Source: an uncultured Nitrosomonadales bacterium (GTDB lineage: Bacteria > Pseudomonadota > Gammaproteobacteria > Burkholderiales > Methylophilaceae). Taken from it: a stretch of DNA of 64,000 bases. The stretch covers positions 1-64,000 of the forward strand of contig CAJWVO010000004.1 in NCBI GenBank assembly GCA_913048465.1. The letters run 5' to 3'. Below, in pieces: positions 36,417 to 45,368 of this stretch (positions within the stretch are counted from its first letter, which is position 1; each line of letters opens with the position of its first letter). The notes beneath the pieces are model-generated. The model was not told the origin of the DNA and ran no database searches. It saw only the letters and a program-made list of their open reading frames with translations. The position numbers and the translations under genes are program-made.

Positions 36417-37211
36417 TTAATCTAGAAAAGGAGGGGGTGTATGTTCTGATACAGTCAACACTTCATACCCGTCTTTAGTGACCAAGATAGTATGTTCCCA
36501 TTGTGCTGACAATGATCGATCTTTAGTTACAACTGTCCAACCGTCTGGCATCATTCGAATATCTTTTTTACCTGCATTTACCATAGGTTCAATGGTGAAT
36601 GTCATACCTTCTTCTAATAAAAATCCTGTTCCCTTTTTTCCATAGTGGAGGACCTGGGGCTCTTCATGGAAAACTTTCCCAATTCCATGTCCACAAAACT
36701 CTCTTACAATTGAAAATCCATGACTTTCAGCAAACTGTTGTATTGAAAAGCCGATATCACCTAATCTTGCACCAGGCCTGACTTCTCGAATACCTTTCCA
36801 CATTGATTGATATGTAATTTCACACAATCTTTTTGCCTGAATTGAGGGCTCACCAACATAAAACATTCGGCTCGTATCGCCATGATATCCCTCTTTAATC
36901 ACAGTAATGTCAATATTAACAACATCACCCTTTTTGAGCACTTTGTCACTTGGAATTCCATGACATATTTGGTTATTAATTGATGTGCAAATTGATTTTG
37001 GGTATGGCACATGCCCTGGTGGTGCATAGTTTAGAGGGGCTGGGACTGTATCTTGAACGTTAACCATGTAATTGTGACATAAACGATCAATTTCTTCTGT
37101 AGTAACACCAGGTTGTACATGTGGAGTTATGAAGTCTAAGACCTCAGCAGCCAATTTACCAGCAACTCGCATTTTGCGAATATCATCTTCATTTTTTATT
37201 GAAACCGACAT
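36417..37211 (-). CDS. map: Methionine aminopeptidase, type I
   Basis: Map removes the initiator methionine from new proteins. The 264-residue protein has the metal ligands of the family: Asp101 and Asp112 (NIDITVIKEGYHGDTSR), His175 (GHGIG), Glu208 (TIEPMV) and Glu239 (WEHTILV). A Shine-Dalgarno TAGGAA precedes ATG 37211 at a good distance. It stands back to back with rpsB, the standard proteobacterial order, and begins the eleven-gene minus-strand run that ends with the GT41 gene. Confidence 0.97.
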   Translation of the reverse strand: MSVSIKNEDDIRKMRVAGKLAAEVLDFITPHVQPGVTTEEIDRLCHNYMVNVQDTVPAPLNYAPPGHVPYPKSICTSINNQICHGIPSDKVLKKGDVVNIDITVIKEGYHGDTSRMFYVGEPSIQAKRLCEITYQSMWKGIREVRPGARLGDIGFSIQQFAESHGFSIVREFCGHGIGKVFHEEPQVLHYGKKGTGFLLEEGMTFTIEPMVNAGKKDIRMMPDGWTVVTKDRSLSAQWEHTILVTKDGYEVLTVSEHTPPPFLD

Positions 37212-37337
37212 GAATTTCCTATACTTACAGACTAATTTATATTATAATTACGTTTTTTTAAAATTTGCACTTATGCCTCCTAAGGTGCTAGTTCTCTAGT
37301 TTGGCGTGAGTGAAGTGATAACCTATAGGAGAATATC
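37212..37337. promoter_or_regulatory. map-rpsB divergent promoter region and rpsB leader
   Basis: ATTATAAT at 37241-37248 reads TATAAT on both strands and could serve as -10 box for map (leader near 23 bases) and rpsB (leader near 80 bases); -35 boxes are weak. The rpsB leader contains CTCCTA (37277-37282), which is exactly complementary to TAGGAG (37326-37331), the rpsB Shine-Dalgarno. Ribosomal protein S2 represses its own mRNA in E. coli, so the leader may hold an S2 control element. That is inference. Confidence 0.5.
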
Positions 37338-38069
37338 ATGTCAGTTACAATGAGACAAATGCTTGAAGCTGGTGTCCATTTCGGCCACCAAACTCGTTAC
37401 TGGAACCCAAAAATGGAATCATTTATTTTTGGCGAACGTAATAAAATTCATATCATCAATCTTGAAAAAACACTTCCTCTTTTTGAAGAAGCTTCAAAAT
37501 TTCTAAAAAACCTTGCAGCTAACAAAGGACGAATTTTATTTGTTGGTACGAAACGTCAAGCAAGAGAAATTGTTAAAGAAGAAGCCGAAAGAGCTAGTTG
37601 CCCATATGTAAACCATAGATGGTTAGGTGGAATGTTGACTAACTTTAAAACAGTAAAACAATCCATTAAGCGTTTAAACGAACTTGAAACAATGATTGCT
37701 GATGGCTCTCTAGACAAATTGAAGAAAAGAGAAGCTCTGACTGTAAAACGTGATCATGAAAAACTTGTTCGCTCAATTGGTGGCATTAAAGAGATGACAT
37801 CCTTACCAGATGCAATATTTGTAATTGATGTTGGTTTTGAAAGTGGGGCAGTGGAAGAAGCAACAAAATTAGGTATCCCTGTTGTGGGAATTGTTGACTC
37901 TAACAACTCTATTGAAAATATTTCTTATGTGATTCCTGGAAATGATGACTCAAGCAGAGCTATTCGCCTATATGCAAGAGGCATGGCTGATGCAGTCTTG
38001 GCTGGTAAAAATCAAGCGATTACTGAGTTGGCAAAATCAGTATCAGAAGAAACTGCTGAAGAAGAATAA
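37338..38069 (+). CDS. rpsB: 30S ribosomal protein S2
   Basis: S2 is a late-binding small-subunit protein needed for S1 attachment. The 243 residues show [22 protein letters not shown] at the N-terminus (S2 signature), [12 protein letters not shown] and [10 protein letters not shown] further on, and an acidic C-terminal tail. A strong Shine-Dalgarno (TAGGAG) lies six bases before the start. It begins the rpsB-tsf pair and is followed after 40 bases by tsf. Confidence 0.98.
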   Translation: MSVTMRQMLEAGVHFGHQTRYWNPKMESFIFGERNKIHIINLEKTLPLFEEASKFLKNLAANKGRILFVGTKRQAREIVKEEAERASCPYVNHRWLGGMLTNFKTVKQSIKRLNELETMIADGSLDKLKKREALTVKRDHEKLVRSIGGIKEMTSLPDAIFVIDVGFESGAVEEATKLGIPVVGIVDSNNSIENISYVIPGNDDSSRAIRLYARGMADAVLAGKNQAITELAKSVSEETAEEE

Positions 38070-38109
38070 TTAATAACTAAACACTAATTTTAAGTATAAG
38101 GATTAACAA

Positions 38110-38985
38110 ATGGCTGAAATAACTGCTTCTCTAGTAAAAGAATTAAGAGAAATGACTGATGCGCCAATGATGGATTGCAAAAAAGCTTTATCTGAAGTTG
38201 ATGGAGATCTTCAAAAGGCTGAAGAGCTTCTTCGGGTTAAGTTTGGTAACAAAGCTTCTAAAGTAAGTTCAAGAGTTGCTGCTGAAGGATTAATTTCAAT
38301 TGCTATTTCAAACGATGGAAAGCAAGGAGCTATTTTAGAAACGAATTCAGAAACTGACTTTTGTGCAAAAAATGATGAATTTGTAAGCTTCACCCAGAAG
38401 GTTGCTAACGCAATTTTAGAATCAAACCCAAGTGATATTGAAGCGCTAAAAAATGTATCTATAGACGGAACATCTGTTGAAGAAGCGCGTTCAAATCTTG
38501 TTGGTAAGATCGGTGAAAATATTTCACCACGAAGATTTATTATCGGAACAGCTGGTGGAAAATTCCATTCTTATCTTCATGGTGGTAAGATCGGTGTTTT
38601 ATTAGACCTTGATGGTGGTGATGACGAACTGGGTAAAGATATTGCAATGCATATTGCCGCATCAAAACCAAAAGCTCTTGACGAATCTGGCATATCACAA
38701 GATCTTATAGATGCCGAAAAAAGAGTTGCAATTGAAAAGGCTAAAGAGGCTGGAAAGCCCGAAGAAATGTTGGATAAAATTGCCACAGGAACAGTTAATA
38801 AATTTTTAAAAGAAGTGACATTGTTAAATCAGGCGTTTGTCAAAGATGATAAACAAACGATTCAGAATTTATTAGATTCAAAAGGGGCAAAAATTCATAA
38901 CTTCACACTTTACGTCGTTGGAGAAGGAATTGAAAAGGTAGAATCTGATTTTGCTGCAGAGGTAGCAGAGGCCTCGAAAGTTTAA
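38110..38985 (+). CDS. tsf: Elongation factor Ts
   Basis: EF-Ts regenerates EF-Tu-GTP. The 291-residue protein has the N-terminal UBA-like domain with LRE.TDAPMMDCKKAL, the EF-Ts core with TDFCAKNDEFV (the TDFV-type motif that touches EF-Tu) and the dimer-type C-terminal domain with QAFVKDDKQTI. It is separated from rpsB by a 40-base spacer without a visible terminator, and is closed by a strong intrinsic terminator at 38993-39022. Confidence 0.98.
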   Translation: MAEITASLVKELREMTDAPMMDCKKALSEVDGDLQKAEELLRVKFGNKASKVSSRVAAEGLISIAISNDGKQGAILETNSETDFCAKNDEFVSFTQKVANAILESNPSDIEALKNVSIDGTSVEEARSNLVGKIGENISPRRFIIGTAGGKFHSYLHGGKIGVLLDLDGGDDELGKDIAMHIAASKPKALDESGISQDLIDAEKRVAIEKAKEAGKPEEMLDKIATGTVNKFLKEVTLLNQAFVKDDKQTIQNLLDSKGAKIHNFTLYVVGEGIEKVESDFAAEVAEASKV

Positions 38986-38992
38986 TTTAATG

Positions 38993-39022
38993 AAAAAGGT
39001 TGCTTAGGCAACCTTTTTTTTT
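38993..39022 (+). terminator. Intrinsic terminator after tsf
   Basis: GGTTGC and GCAACC pair around the loop TTAG, flanked by a run of A before and nine T after. It is the clearest intrinsic terminator I see in the window. It ends the rpsB-tsf transcript only 17 bases before the pyrH start codon, so pyrH needs read-through or its own promoter overlapping this site. Confidence 0.93.
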
Positions 39023-39038
39023 GTGTCATAATTAAAAG

Positions 39039-39758
39039 ATGCTAAATAAGCCAATTAAAAGAGTTCTTTTAAAGCTATCGGGCGAAGCTCTGATGGGTGA
39101 GAATTCATTTGGTATTTCTCCAGATATTGTTAATCAAATCGTCATTGAAATAAAAAAAGTTCTTGAACAAGACATTCAACTCGCTATTGTTATCGGAGGT
39201 GGAAATATTTTTCGGGGGATCTCACTTGGTGACCAGGGAATGACCCGCGCCACTGGTGATTATATGGGTATGTTAGCTACCGTGATGAACTCTCTTGCAT
39301 TGGAAGACGCCTTCAATAAAAACAATATCATTACTAGAGTCCAATCAGCGGTTAATGTTGAACAGATTGTTGAGCCTTATGTTAGAGCTAAAGCCCTCCA
39401 ATATCTGAGTGAAAACAAAGTGGTTATCTTTTCTGGTGGAACTGGAAACCCATTCTTTACTACAGATACTGCAGCTGCTTTAAGAGCCTCTGAAATAGAT
39501 GCTGATATCATGATTAAAGCAACTAAAGTAAATGGTATTTATTCAGACGATCCAGTAAAGAATCAAAAGGCTGTTAAGTTTGATCAAATATCATTTGATG
39601 ATGTGATCGATAAAAAACTTAAAGTAATGGATGCTACTGCGTTTACACTCTGCAGAGAGCAATCAATGCCGATTGGCGTTATAAATATATTCAAACAAAA
39701 TTCCTTGTATAATTTTATAAATAAAAATTTTACAGATGGAACGTTGGTTATCAATTAG
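39039..39758 (+). CDS. pyrH: Uridylate kinase
   Basis: PyrH phosphorylates UMP to UDP. The 239-residue amino-acid-kinase-fold protein carries [13 protein letters not shown] at the start, the phosphate loop [10 protein letters not shown], the [17 protein letters not shown] segment and [12 protein letters not shown]. No Shine-Dalgarno is visible: the start codon follows the tsf terminator by 17 bases, with only AAAAG in front. A CATAAT at 39027-39032 could be a -10 box that would place transcription start at or next to the ATG. The gene is read with frr. Confidence 0.96.
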   Translation: MLNKPIKRVLLKLSGEALMGENSFGISPDIVNQIVIEIKKVLEQDIQLAIVIGGGNIFRGISLGDQGMTRATGDYMGMLATVMNSLALEDAFNKNNIITRVQSAVNVEQIVEPYVRAKALQYLSENKVVIFSGGTGNPFFTTDTAAALRASEIDADIMIKATKVNGIYSDDPVKNQKAVKFDQISFDDVIDKKLKVMDATAFTLCREQSMPIGVINIFKQNSLYNFINKNFTDGTLVIN

Positions 39759-39766
39759 GAAAAGAG

Positions 39767-40309
39767 ATGGAAGAGTTAAAAATAAAGATGGAAAAGACTA
39801 TAGAAAGATTAAAAAATGATTTTTCTAAAATTAGAACTGGAAGAGCACATACAGGATTATTAGATCACTTATCTGTTGATTATTACGGAACAATAACACC
39901 ACTACCACAAATGGCTAACTTGACATTAGGGGATAATGTAACCATTAATGTGCAACCATATGATAAAACTCAAACCAGCGCTATAGAAAAAGTCATTAGA
40001 GAATCTGATTTGGGTCTTAATCCAGCGGTCAATGGAGATTTGATTAGAGTTCCAATGCCTCCACTAACAGAAGAGAGAAGAAAAGATTTAATCAAAGTCG
40101 TTAAATCCGAAGGAGAGAATGCCAAAATTTCGATTCGTAATATAAGACGCGATGGTAATGATGAGCTAAAAAAACAACTTAAAGAAAAGCTAATTAGTGA
40201 AGACGATGAAAAAAGAGATCAAGCAAAAATACAAACTCTTACTGATGAATTTATTAAATCAATTGACAATCTAATAATTTCAAAAGAAAAAGATCTATTA
40301 GAAATTTAG
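39767..40309 (+). CDS. frr: Ribosome recycling factor
   Basis: Frr splits the post-termination ribosome together with EF-G. The 180 residues match the family along the whole length: [54 protein letters not shown] and NIRRDGND. The start at 39767 has GGAAAAGAG in front; the N-terminus is a few residues shorter than in E. coli. It sits eight bases after pyrH in the usual pyrH-frr-uppS order. Confidence 0.97.
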   Translation: MEELKIKMEKTIERLKNDFSKIRTGRAHTGLLDHLSVDYYGTITPLPQMANLTLGDNVTINVQPYDKTQTSAIEKVIRESDLGLNPAVNGDLIRVPMPPLTEERRKDLIKVVKSEGENAKISIRNIRRDGNDELKKQLKEKLISEDDEKRDQAKIQTLTDEFIKSIDNLIISKEKDLLEI

Positions 40310-40319
40310 GTTTTTCATT

Positions 40320-41009
40320 TTGTCAAAAAAAAATATTCCAAATCATATCGCCATCATTATGGATGGTAATGGACGATGGGCAAAAAATAAAAATATGCCA
40401 AGAAATATTGGACACGAAGAAGGTTTAAAAACATTATCTAGAATTACTCAAAAAGTTTTTGATGCTGAAGTTAAATCCTTAAGTGTTTATGCATTTAGTT
40501 CAGAAAATTGGAATCGACCAAAAAATGAGATAAAACATTTGATGGCTTTATTTGAAAAAGCGATTGAATCAAATTTTCAATATATGGTGGATAACAGAAT
40601 TAAATTTAATCTTCTAGGAAATATAAAAAAATTTCCATTATCGCTGCAAAAAAAGATTACAAACCTTGAGAAAATAACAAAAAAAAATAGAAGCTATAAC
40701 TTTTATCTTGCTGCAAACTATGGATCAAAAGAAGAGCTTGTCTTTGCTGCAGAAACTTTAAGAAATAGTAAAAGCAAAATAAATGAAAAAAACTTCAAAA
40801 ATGCATTTTATACTCCTCATTTGCCTGATGTTGATTTACTTATAAGAACAGGTGGGGAAACAAGATTGAGTAATTTTTTGCTTTGGCAATCTGCTTATGC
40901 TGAAATATATTTCACAAAAGTTTTATGGCCCGACTTTAAAGCAACACATCTTAATAAAGCTCTTGAATTTTTTAGTGGAAAGATTAGAAAGTTTGGAAAA
41001 ATTTATTAA
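40320..41009 (+). CDS. uppS: Undecaprenyl diphosphate synthase
   Basis: UppS condenses isopentenyl diphosphate onto farnesyl diphosphate to make the C55 carrier for murein and LPS. The 229-residue protein has HIAIIMDGNGRWAK with the catalytic Asp, VYAFSSENWNRP, and LIRTGGETRLSNFLLWQSAY. The start codon is TTG at 40320 (product MSKKNIPNHIA); no ATG occurs before the catalytic segment. Its 3' end overlaps the likely cdsA start. Confidence 0.96.
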   Translation: MSKKNIPNHIAIIMDGNGRWAKNKNMPRNIGHEEGLKTLSRITQKVFDAEVKSLSVYAFSSENWNRPKNEIKHLMALFEKAIESNFQYMVDNRIKFNLLGNIKKFPLSLQKKITNLEKITKKNRSYNFYLAANYGSKEELVFAAETLRNSKSKINEKNFKNAFYTPHLPDVDLLIRTGGETRLSNFLLWQSAYAEIYFTKVLWPDFKATHLNKALEFFSGKIRKFGKIY

Positions 41010-41775
41010 TTCTAACTTATGGTCAAGATTAGTTTCAGGTTTATTTTTAATATTTATTTTTGTATATGCTCTCATATATAACGATTTTATATTCTTAATA
41101 TTAATGTTTATTGCCTCTGTCTTGGCATTTTATGAATTAACAAAGATGCTACAGCTTAATGTTCTAATGATTTTTTTTAATATTTCTTTATTAATATTTT
41201 TTTATCTCCTTTCATCTTACAATATTCAATATTTTACTTTTTTTATTATTCTTTTATTTTGTTTCATTTTTCCATTAATCCCTTTTTTAAAAATAAAAGA
41301 ATTTTTTCTTTATATAACTCCAGCTTTTTATATTCCTTCTTTTTTTATTTCCTTAGTAATTTTAATACCTGATCATAAGTTGCTTGTATTAATTACATTT
41401 ACAGGTATATGGTCGGTTGATATTGGTGGTTATTTATTCGGAAAATTTCTTGGAAAGCATAAAATTTTTCCTGTTACGAGTCCAAACAAAACTTATGAAG
41501 GATTGTTTGGTTCACTAGCTTTGCTATTATTCATCCAATCCTTTTCATGGTATTTTTTTGATATTTTCTCATTGTTAGAGTTTTTAATGATTAGTATTTG
41601 TATTTTTGTTGGTTCAATTTATGGCGATTATTTTGAGTCATTTTTAAAACGCAAGTACCATATTAAAGATAGTGGTAATTTAATACCTGGCCATGGAGGT
41701 TTTTTAGATCGATTAGATTCGGCAATTTATACAATTCCTTTGATTACAATTTTATGTCTAATGTTAATAAATTAA
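40993..41775 (+). CDS. cdsA: Phosphatidate cytidylyltransferase
   Basis: CdsA makes CDP-diacylglycerol, precursor of all phospholipids. The protein has about eight hydrophobic segments and the C-terminal signature SPNKTYEGLFGS, GDYFESFLKRKYHIKDSG and GGFLDRLDS. The frame is open to 40897 inside uppS, but residues before about 40990 do not look like CdsA. I pick TTG 40993, which gives MEKFINSNLWSRLVSG and 260 residues; GTG 40975 is the other candidate. No ATG is suitably placed, so the start is uncertain while the gene identity is not. Confidence 0.93.
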   Translation: MEKFINSNLWSRLVSGLFLIFIFVYALIYNDFIFLILMFIASVLAFYELTKMLQLNVLMIFFNISLLIFFYLLSSYNIQYFTFFIILLFCFIFPLIPFLKIKEFFLYITPAFYIPSFFISLVILIPDHKLLVLITFTGIWSVDIGGYLFGKFLGKHKIFPVTSPNKTYEGLFGSLALLLFIQSFSWYFFDIFSLLEFLMISICIFVGSIYGDYFESFLKRKYHIKDSGNLIPGHGGFLDRLDSAIYTIPLITILCLMLIN

Positions 41776-42914
41776 TAATACTTGGCTCTACTGGAAGTAT
41801 AGGCAAGTCTACTCTTGAGGTAATCAAACATAACAATGATAACTTTAATATAATTTGTTTAACTGCTGATAGCAGTTCAGTTGTTCTGGCTGAGCAAATC
41901 AATTTTTTTAAGCCAAAGTTTGCTTATTTGAATAATCACTTGCTAATTGATGATTTAAAGTCAAGATTGACGCACAACCAAACGATATTAATAACCGATA
42001 TCCATCAATTGCATGATTTATTAAAATCAGACTCATATAATACCTTAGTTGCTGCAATGTCTGGTAGCACTGGTTTATTACTTACATACATAGCATTACA
42101 GGCTAATAAAATAGTCTTATTAGCTAATAAAGAATCACTTGTTATGGCAGGGGACTTATTTAGTAAATATAGAAAACAAATTATCCCTATTGATAGTGAA
42201 CATAATGCTATTTTTCAAGTTATTGGTTACTCTGATTCTGAAGAAATAAATAAAATCACTCTAACTGCTTCTGGCGGGCCTTTTAGAGCCTATCCTCGGT
42301 CTAAATTCGAGCAAATAACTGTTGAGATGGCCCTTAAACATCCTAATTGGTCTATGGGTAGAAAAATTACTATTGATTCTGCAACTATGATGAATAAATG
42401 TTTAGAAATTATTGAGGCACATTATTTATTTAATCTTAAATCAGATCAAATTGATGTGCTAGTGCACCCGGAATCCATTATTCATTCAATAGTAAATTAC
42501 AACGATGGCTCATCATTATGTCAATTTTCAGAGCCAAACATGCAAATACCAATATCTTATGCACTTGGTTATCCAAATAGAATTAACTCAGGTATAGGTT
42601 CCTTTGACTTATCAACTATAGAAAACTTAAATTTTTCAAAAATTGACCATGATAAATTTCCATCAATAAATTATGCATATGAGGCTTTGAATGGTTCTGA
42701 AACATCATGTTTAGTTATAAATGCTGCAAATGAATTAGCAGTCAACGCATTTTTGGAAAAACAAATTAGTTTTTTGAGTATTTTTTCAATAATTGAGGAC
42801 TCGTTCAGAATATCTCAAAACACTACAGGATTAAGCATTGAGGAAATATTAGATGCTGATACTCTTTGTAGACAAAAAATCAAAGAAATAATTAAAAAAT
42901 ATTTTATTAATTAA
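41754..42914 (+). CDS. dxr: 1-deoxy-D-xylulose 5-phosphate reductoisomerase
   Basis: Dxr makes 2-C-methyl-D-erythritol 4-phosphate, the committed step of the MEP isoprenoid pathway, with NADPH. The 386-residue protein has the NADPH motif LGSTGSIGKSTL, ANKESLVMAG, the metal site in DSEHNAIFQ, the ASGGPFR loop, and HPNWSMGRKITIDSATMMNK. It overlaps cdsA by 22 bases. In most proteobacteria rseP comes next; here bamA follows after 63 bases. Confidence 0.97.
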   Translation: MSNVNKLIILGSTGSIGKSTLEVIKHNNDNFNIICLTADSSSVVLAEQINFFKPKFAYLNNHLLIDDLKSRLTHNQTILITDIHQLHDLLKSDSYNTLVAAMSGSTGLLLTYIALQANKIVLLANKESLVMAGDLFSKYRKQIIPIDSEHNAIFQVIGYSDSEEINKITLTASGGPFRAYPRSKFEQITVEMALKHPNWSMGRKITIDSATMMNKCLEIIEAHYLFNLKSDQIDVLVHPESIIHSIVNYNDGSSLCQFSEPNMQIPISYALGYPNRINSGIGSFDLSTIENLNFSKIDHDKFPSINYAYEALNGSETSCLVINAANELAVNAFLEKQISFLSIFSIIEDSFRISQNTTGLSIEEILDADTLCRQKIKEIIKKYFIN

Positions 42915-42951
42915 AAGTAAATTTTAAGTTATTGATTTAATTAAAACTTCT

Positions 42952-42979
42952 TTGAATATTTCTTTTTAACATATATAAT
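42952..42979 (+). promoter_or_regulatory. Sigma-70-type promoter overlapping the bamA start
   Basis: TTGAAT (42952-42957) and a perfect TATAAT (42974-42979) are separated by 16 bases. The -10 box overlaps the ATG at 42978, so transcription from it would begin near 42986, after that codon. Either this promoter is not used or bamA translation starts further in, for example at TTG 43011. Confidence 0.55.
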
Positions 42980-45344
42980 GCTTACAACAATTTACTCGAT
43001 AAGAAAAAGATTGAAACGTTTGTATAAATTATTTTTTATTTTTTTATTTTTGATATCTAACTTAGCATATGCCGAAGTAATAAATGATATAAAAATAAAA
43101 GGCCTTCAGAGGGTTGAGCCTGGCGTTATATTCGACAGCATCCCTTTTGATATTGGTGATGACGTTAGCGATATTGATCCTTCTGAAATCATTAAATATA
43201 TTTATAAATCTGGTCAGTTCCGAGATGTAACTGTAGAGTTTGATTCTGGTAACCTAACTGTCTTAGTTTCAGAAAAACCTATCATAGCTAGCATTGAATT
43301 CATTGGGAATAAAATATTACAGGAGGATAAACTCAGGGAAGGTATTCGCCAAGTCAATTTGTATGAAGGTGCTGTATTCGATAAACAAGTGCTATCAAAT
43401 TTAGAAAAAGATTTATCGAAAAGTTATAATTCCATGGGAAGATATAATGTATTGGTAAAAGCATCTTTTAGGCCTTTGGAAAGAAATAGGGTGGCAATCA
43501 AGGTTGACATTGATGAGGGGACTTTAACTAGAATAGACAATATATCAATCAATGGCTTAACTAAATTTACTGAATCTGATTTGTTAGGAATAATGGATTT
43601 AAAAGCCACCAATATTTTATCCTGGTGGGAAAAAGATGATCGATACTCAAAATCAACTCTATCTGCAGATTTAGAAAAAATAAAAAGTTTTTACATGGAC
43701 AGAGGTTATTTAAACTTTGAAATTGTATCAACTGATGTCTCAATCACTCCAAACAAAAAAAGATTAACAATAACAATTGACGTTGATGAGGGTGATAAAT
43801 ATACATTTGGCGATGTCTCTATTTCTGGTAGCATCAACGAATTCTCTGAAATAGATCTAAAATCAAATATAACAGTAAAAAAGGATAAGGTTTTTAGCTC
43901 AAAAGAGGTAAATCTTTCCTCCTCTAATTTGAGTAATTATTTGGGTAATTTTGGTTACGCATTTGCAAATATCAATCCAATTTCAAAGATTGATGAAAAA
44001 AATAAGCAAGTATCATATGATTTTTTTGTAGATACTGGAAATAAGGTCTATGTGCGAAATATAAACTTTATAGGTAATACAAGAACTAAGGATAAAGTTT
44101 TAAGACGAGAAATGAGGCAATTTGAATCTTCATGGTATGACGAATCTAAGGTTGCTAGGTCAAAATTCAGGCTTACCAGGCTTCAATACTTTAGTGCAGT
44201 TGATGTGGACACGGCTGTCGTACCTGGAATTACAGATCAAGTTGATCTTAACGTAAATGTCACTGAAAGAAATACAGGTAAAGTTATGGTTGGAGCAGGG
44301 GTAAGCTCAGCTGAGGGCCTTATGGGATCTTTTAATGTAAGCCAAAGAAATTTTGCCGGAAGTGGAAATACAGTCGCTCTCGGAGTCAGTACAGGAAGAA
44401 TTAACAGAACATATTCTTTATCATACACAGACCCTTACTATACAGAAGATGGAGTTTCAAGGAGCTTTCAAGTGTATCGCAGGGATAGAAATACCGCAAA
44501 ATTAAGAGGTATTGGTACTTATAATACATATTCATACGGAGGCGGTATTAATTTCGGTATCCCGCTGAGTGAAAAAGATTTTTTTAATTTTGGCGTTATT
44601 CTTGACTTAACTGAACTTGAATTAACAGAAAGATCTCCCACTATCTATAAAGATTACTGCAATAAAGCAACGGCCGCAGGAGATGTTGATTGTACTGCAA
44701 ACTCTTTCGAATTCGATGCCTCAATTGTAACTGATACAAGAGATAATGTATTGATCCCTACAGAGGGAATGATGGTTAAATATTCTGCTAAGGTCTCTAC
44801 TCCACTCCTTGATCTTCAATACTATAGATTTAAAATCGATACCGAATATTACAAACCAATTGATGAAAATAAAAAATACACACTTAAGCTGAGAGGTTCT
44901 TTAGGTTACGCTGATGAATATGGCGGAGATCAATACCCATTCTTTAAGAATTTTTATATGGGCGGTGTACGAACTGTTAGAGGTTATAGAACCAGTTCAA
45001 TAGGGCCCAAGTATTACAATGATTATGCGAATAGATGGTATACATCAGGTGGCCAGAAATCAATTTTAGCCAGCGCTGAAATATTTTTTCCGGTACCCGG
45101 TTTAAAACAAAATGATCAATTCAGGTTAAGTACATTCTTTGATGCTGGCGGTGTCTTTTCAGATGATGAATCAATCTCTGTAAGCGATCAATATGAGCAA
45201 GGTGAAATGAGATATTCTGTTGGTTTGGGCGTTCAGTGGAACTCCCCATTTGGACCGCTTCAAGTGTCGATTGCTGAACCATTGAATGATGATAATAAGG
45301 ATAGAACTCAAAGATTCCAGTTTGGCATGGGGTCAACTTTTTAA
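42978..45344 (+). CDS. bamA: Outer-membrane protein assembly factor BamA
   Basis: BamA inserts beta-barrel proteins into the outer membrane. The protein (788 residues from ATG 42978) has a signal peptide ending LAYA/EV, five POTRA domains up to about residue 420, and a C-terminal 16-strand barrel with GGVRTVRGY (the VRGF-type loop 6 motif) and a terminal Phe. The start is uncertain: ATG 42978 has no Shine-Dalgarno and overlaps a promoter -10 box, while TTG 43011 (MKRLYKLFF) would give a normal-length signal peptide. Its usual left neighbour rseP is absent; skp follows after 24 bases. Confidence 0.95.
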   Translation: MLTTIYSIRKRLKRLYKLFFIFLFLISNLAYAEVINDIKIKGLQRVEPGVIFDSIPFDIGDDVSDIDPSEIIKYIYKSGQFRDVTVEFDSGNLTVLVSEKPIIASIEFIGNKILQEDKLREGIRQVNLYEGAVFDKQVLSNLEKDLSKSYNSMGRYNVLVKASFRPLERNRVAIKVDIDEGTLTRIDNISINGLTKFTESDLLGIMDLKATNILSWWEKDDRYSKSTLSADLEKIKSFYMDRGYLNFEIVSTDVSITPNKKRLTITIDVDEGDKYTFGDVSISGSINEFSEIDLKSNITVKKDKVFSSKEVNLSSSNLSNYLGNFGYAFANINPISKIDEKNKQVSYDFFVDTGNKVYVRNINFIGNTRTKDKVLRREMRQFESSWYDESKVARSKFRLTRLQYFSAVDVDTAVVPGITDQVDLNVNVTERNTGKVMVGAGVSSAEGLMGSFNVSQRNFAGSGNTVALGVSTGRINRTYSLSYTDPYYTEDGVSRSFQVYRRDRNTAKLRGIGTYNTYSYGGGINFGIPLSEKDFFNFGVILDLTELELTERSPTIYKDYCNKATAAGDVDCTANSFEFDASIVTDTRDNVLIPTEGMMVKYSAKVSTPLLDLQYYRFKIDTEYYKPIDENKKYTLKLRGSLGYADEYGGDQYPFFKNFYMGGVRTVRGYRTSSIGPKYYNDYANRWYTSGGQKSILASAEIFFPVPGLKQNDQFRLSTFFDAGGVFSDDESISVSDQYEQGEMRYSVGLGVQWNSPFGPLQVSIAEPLNDDNKDRTQRFQFGMGSTF

Positions 45345-45368
45345 TTAATTAAAATCTAGGAGTTAATA

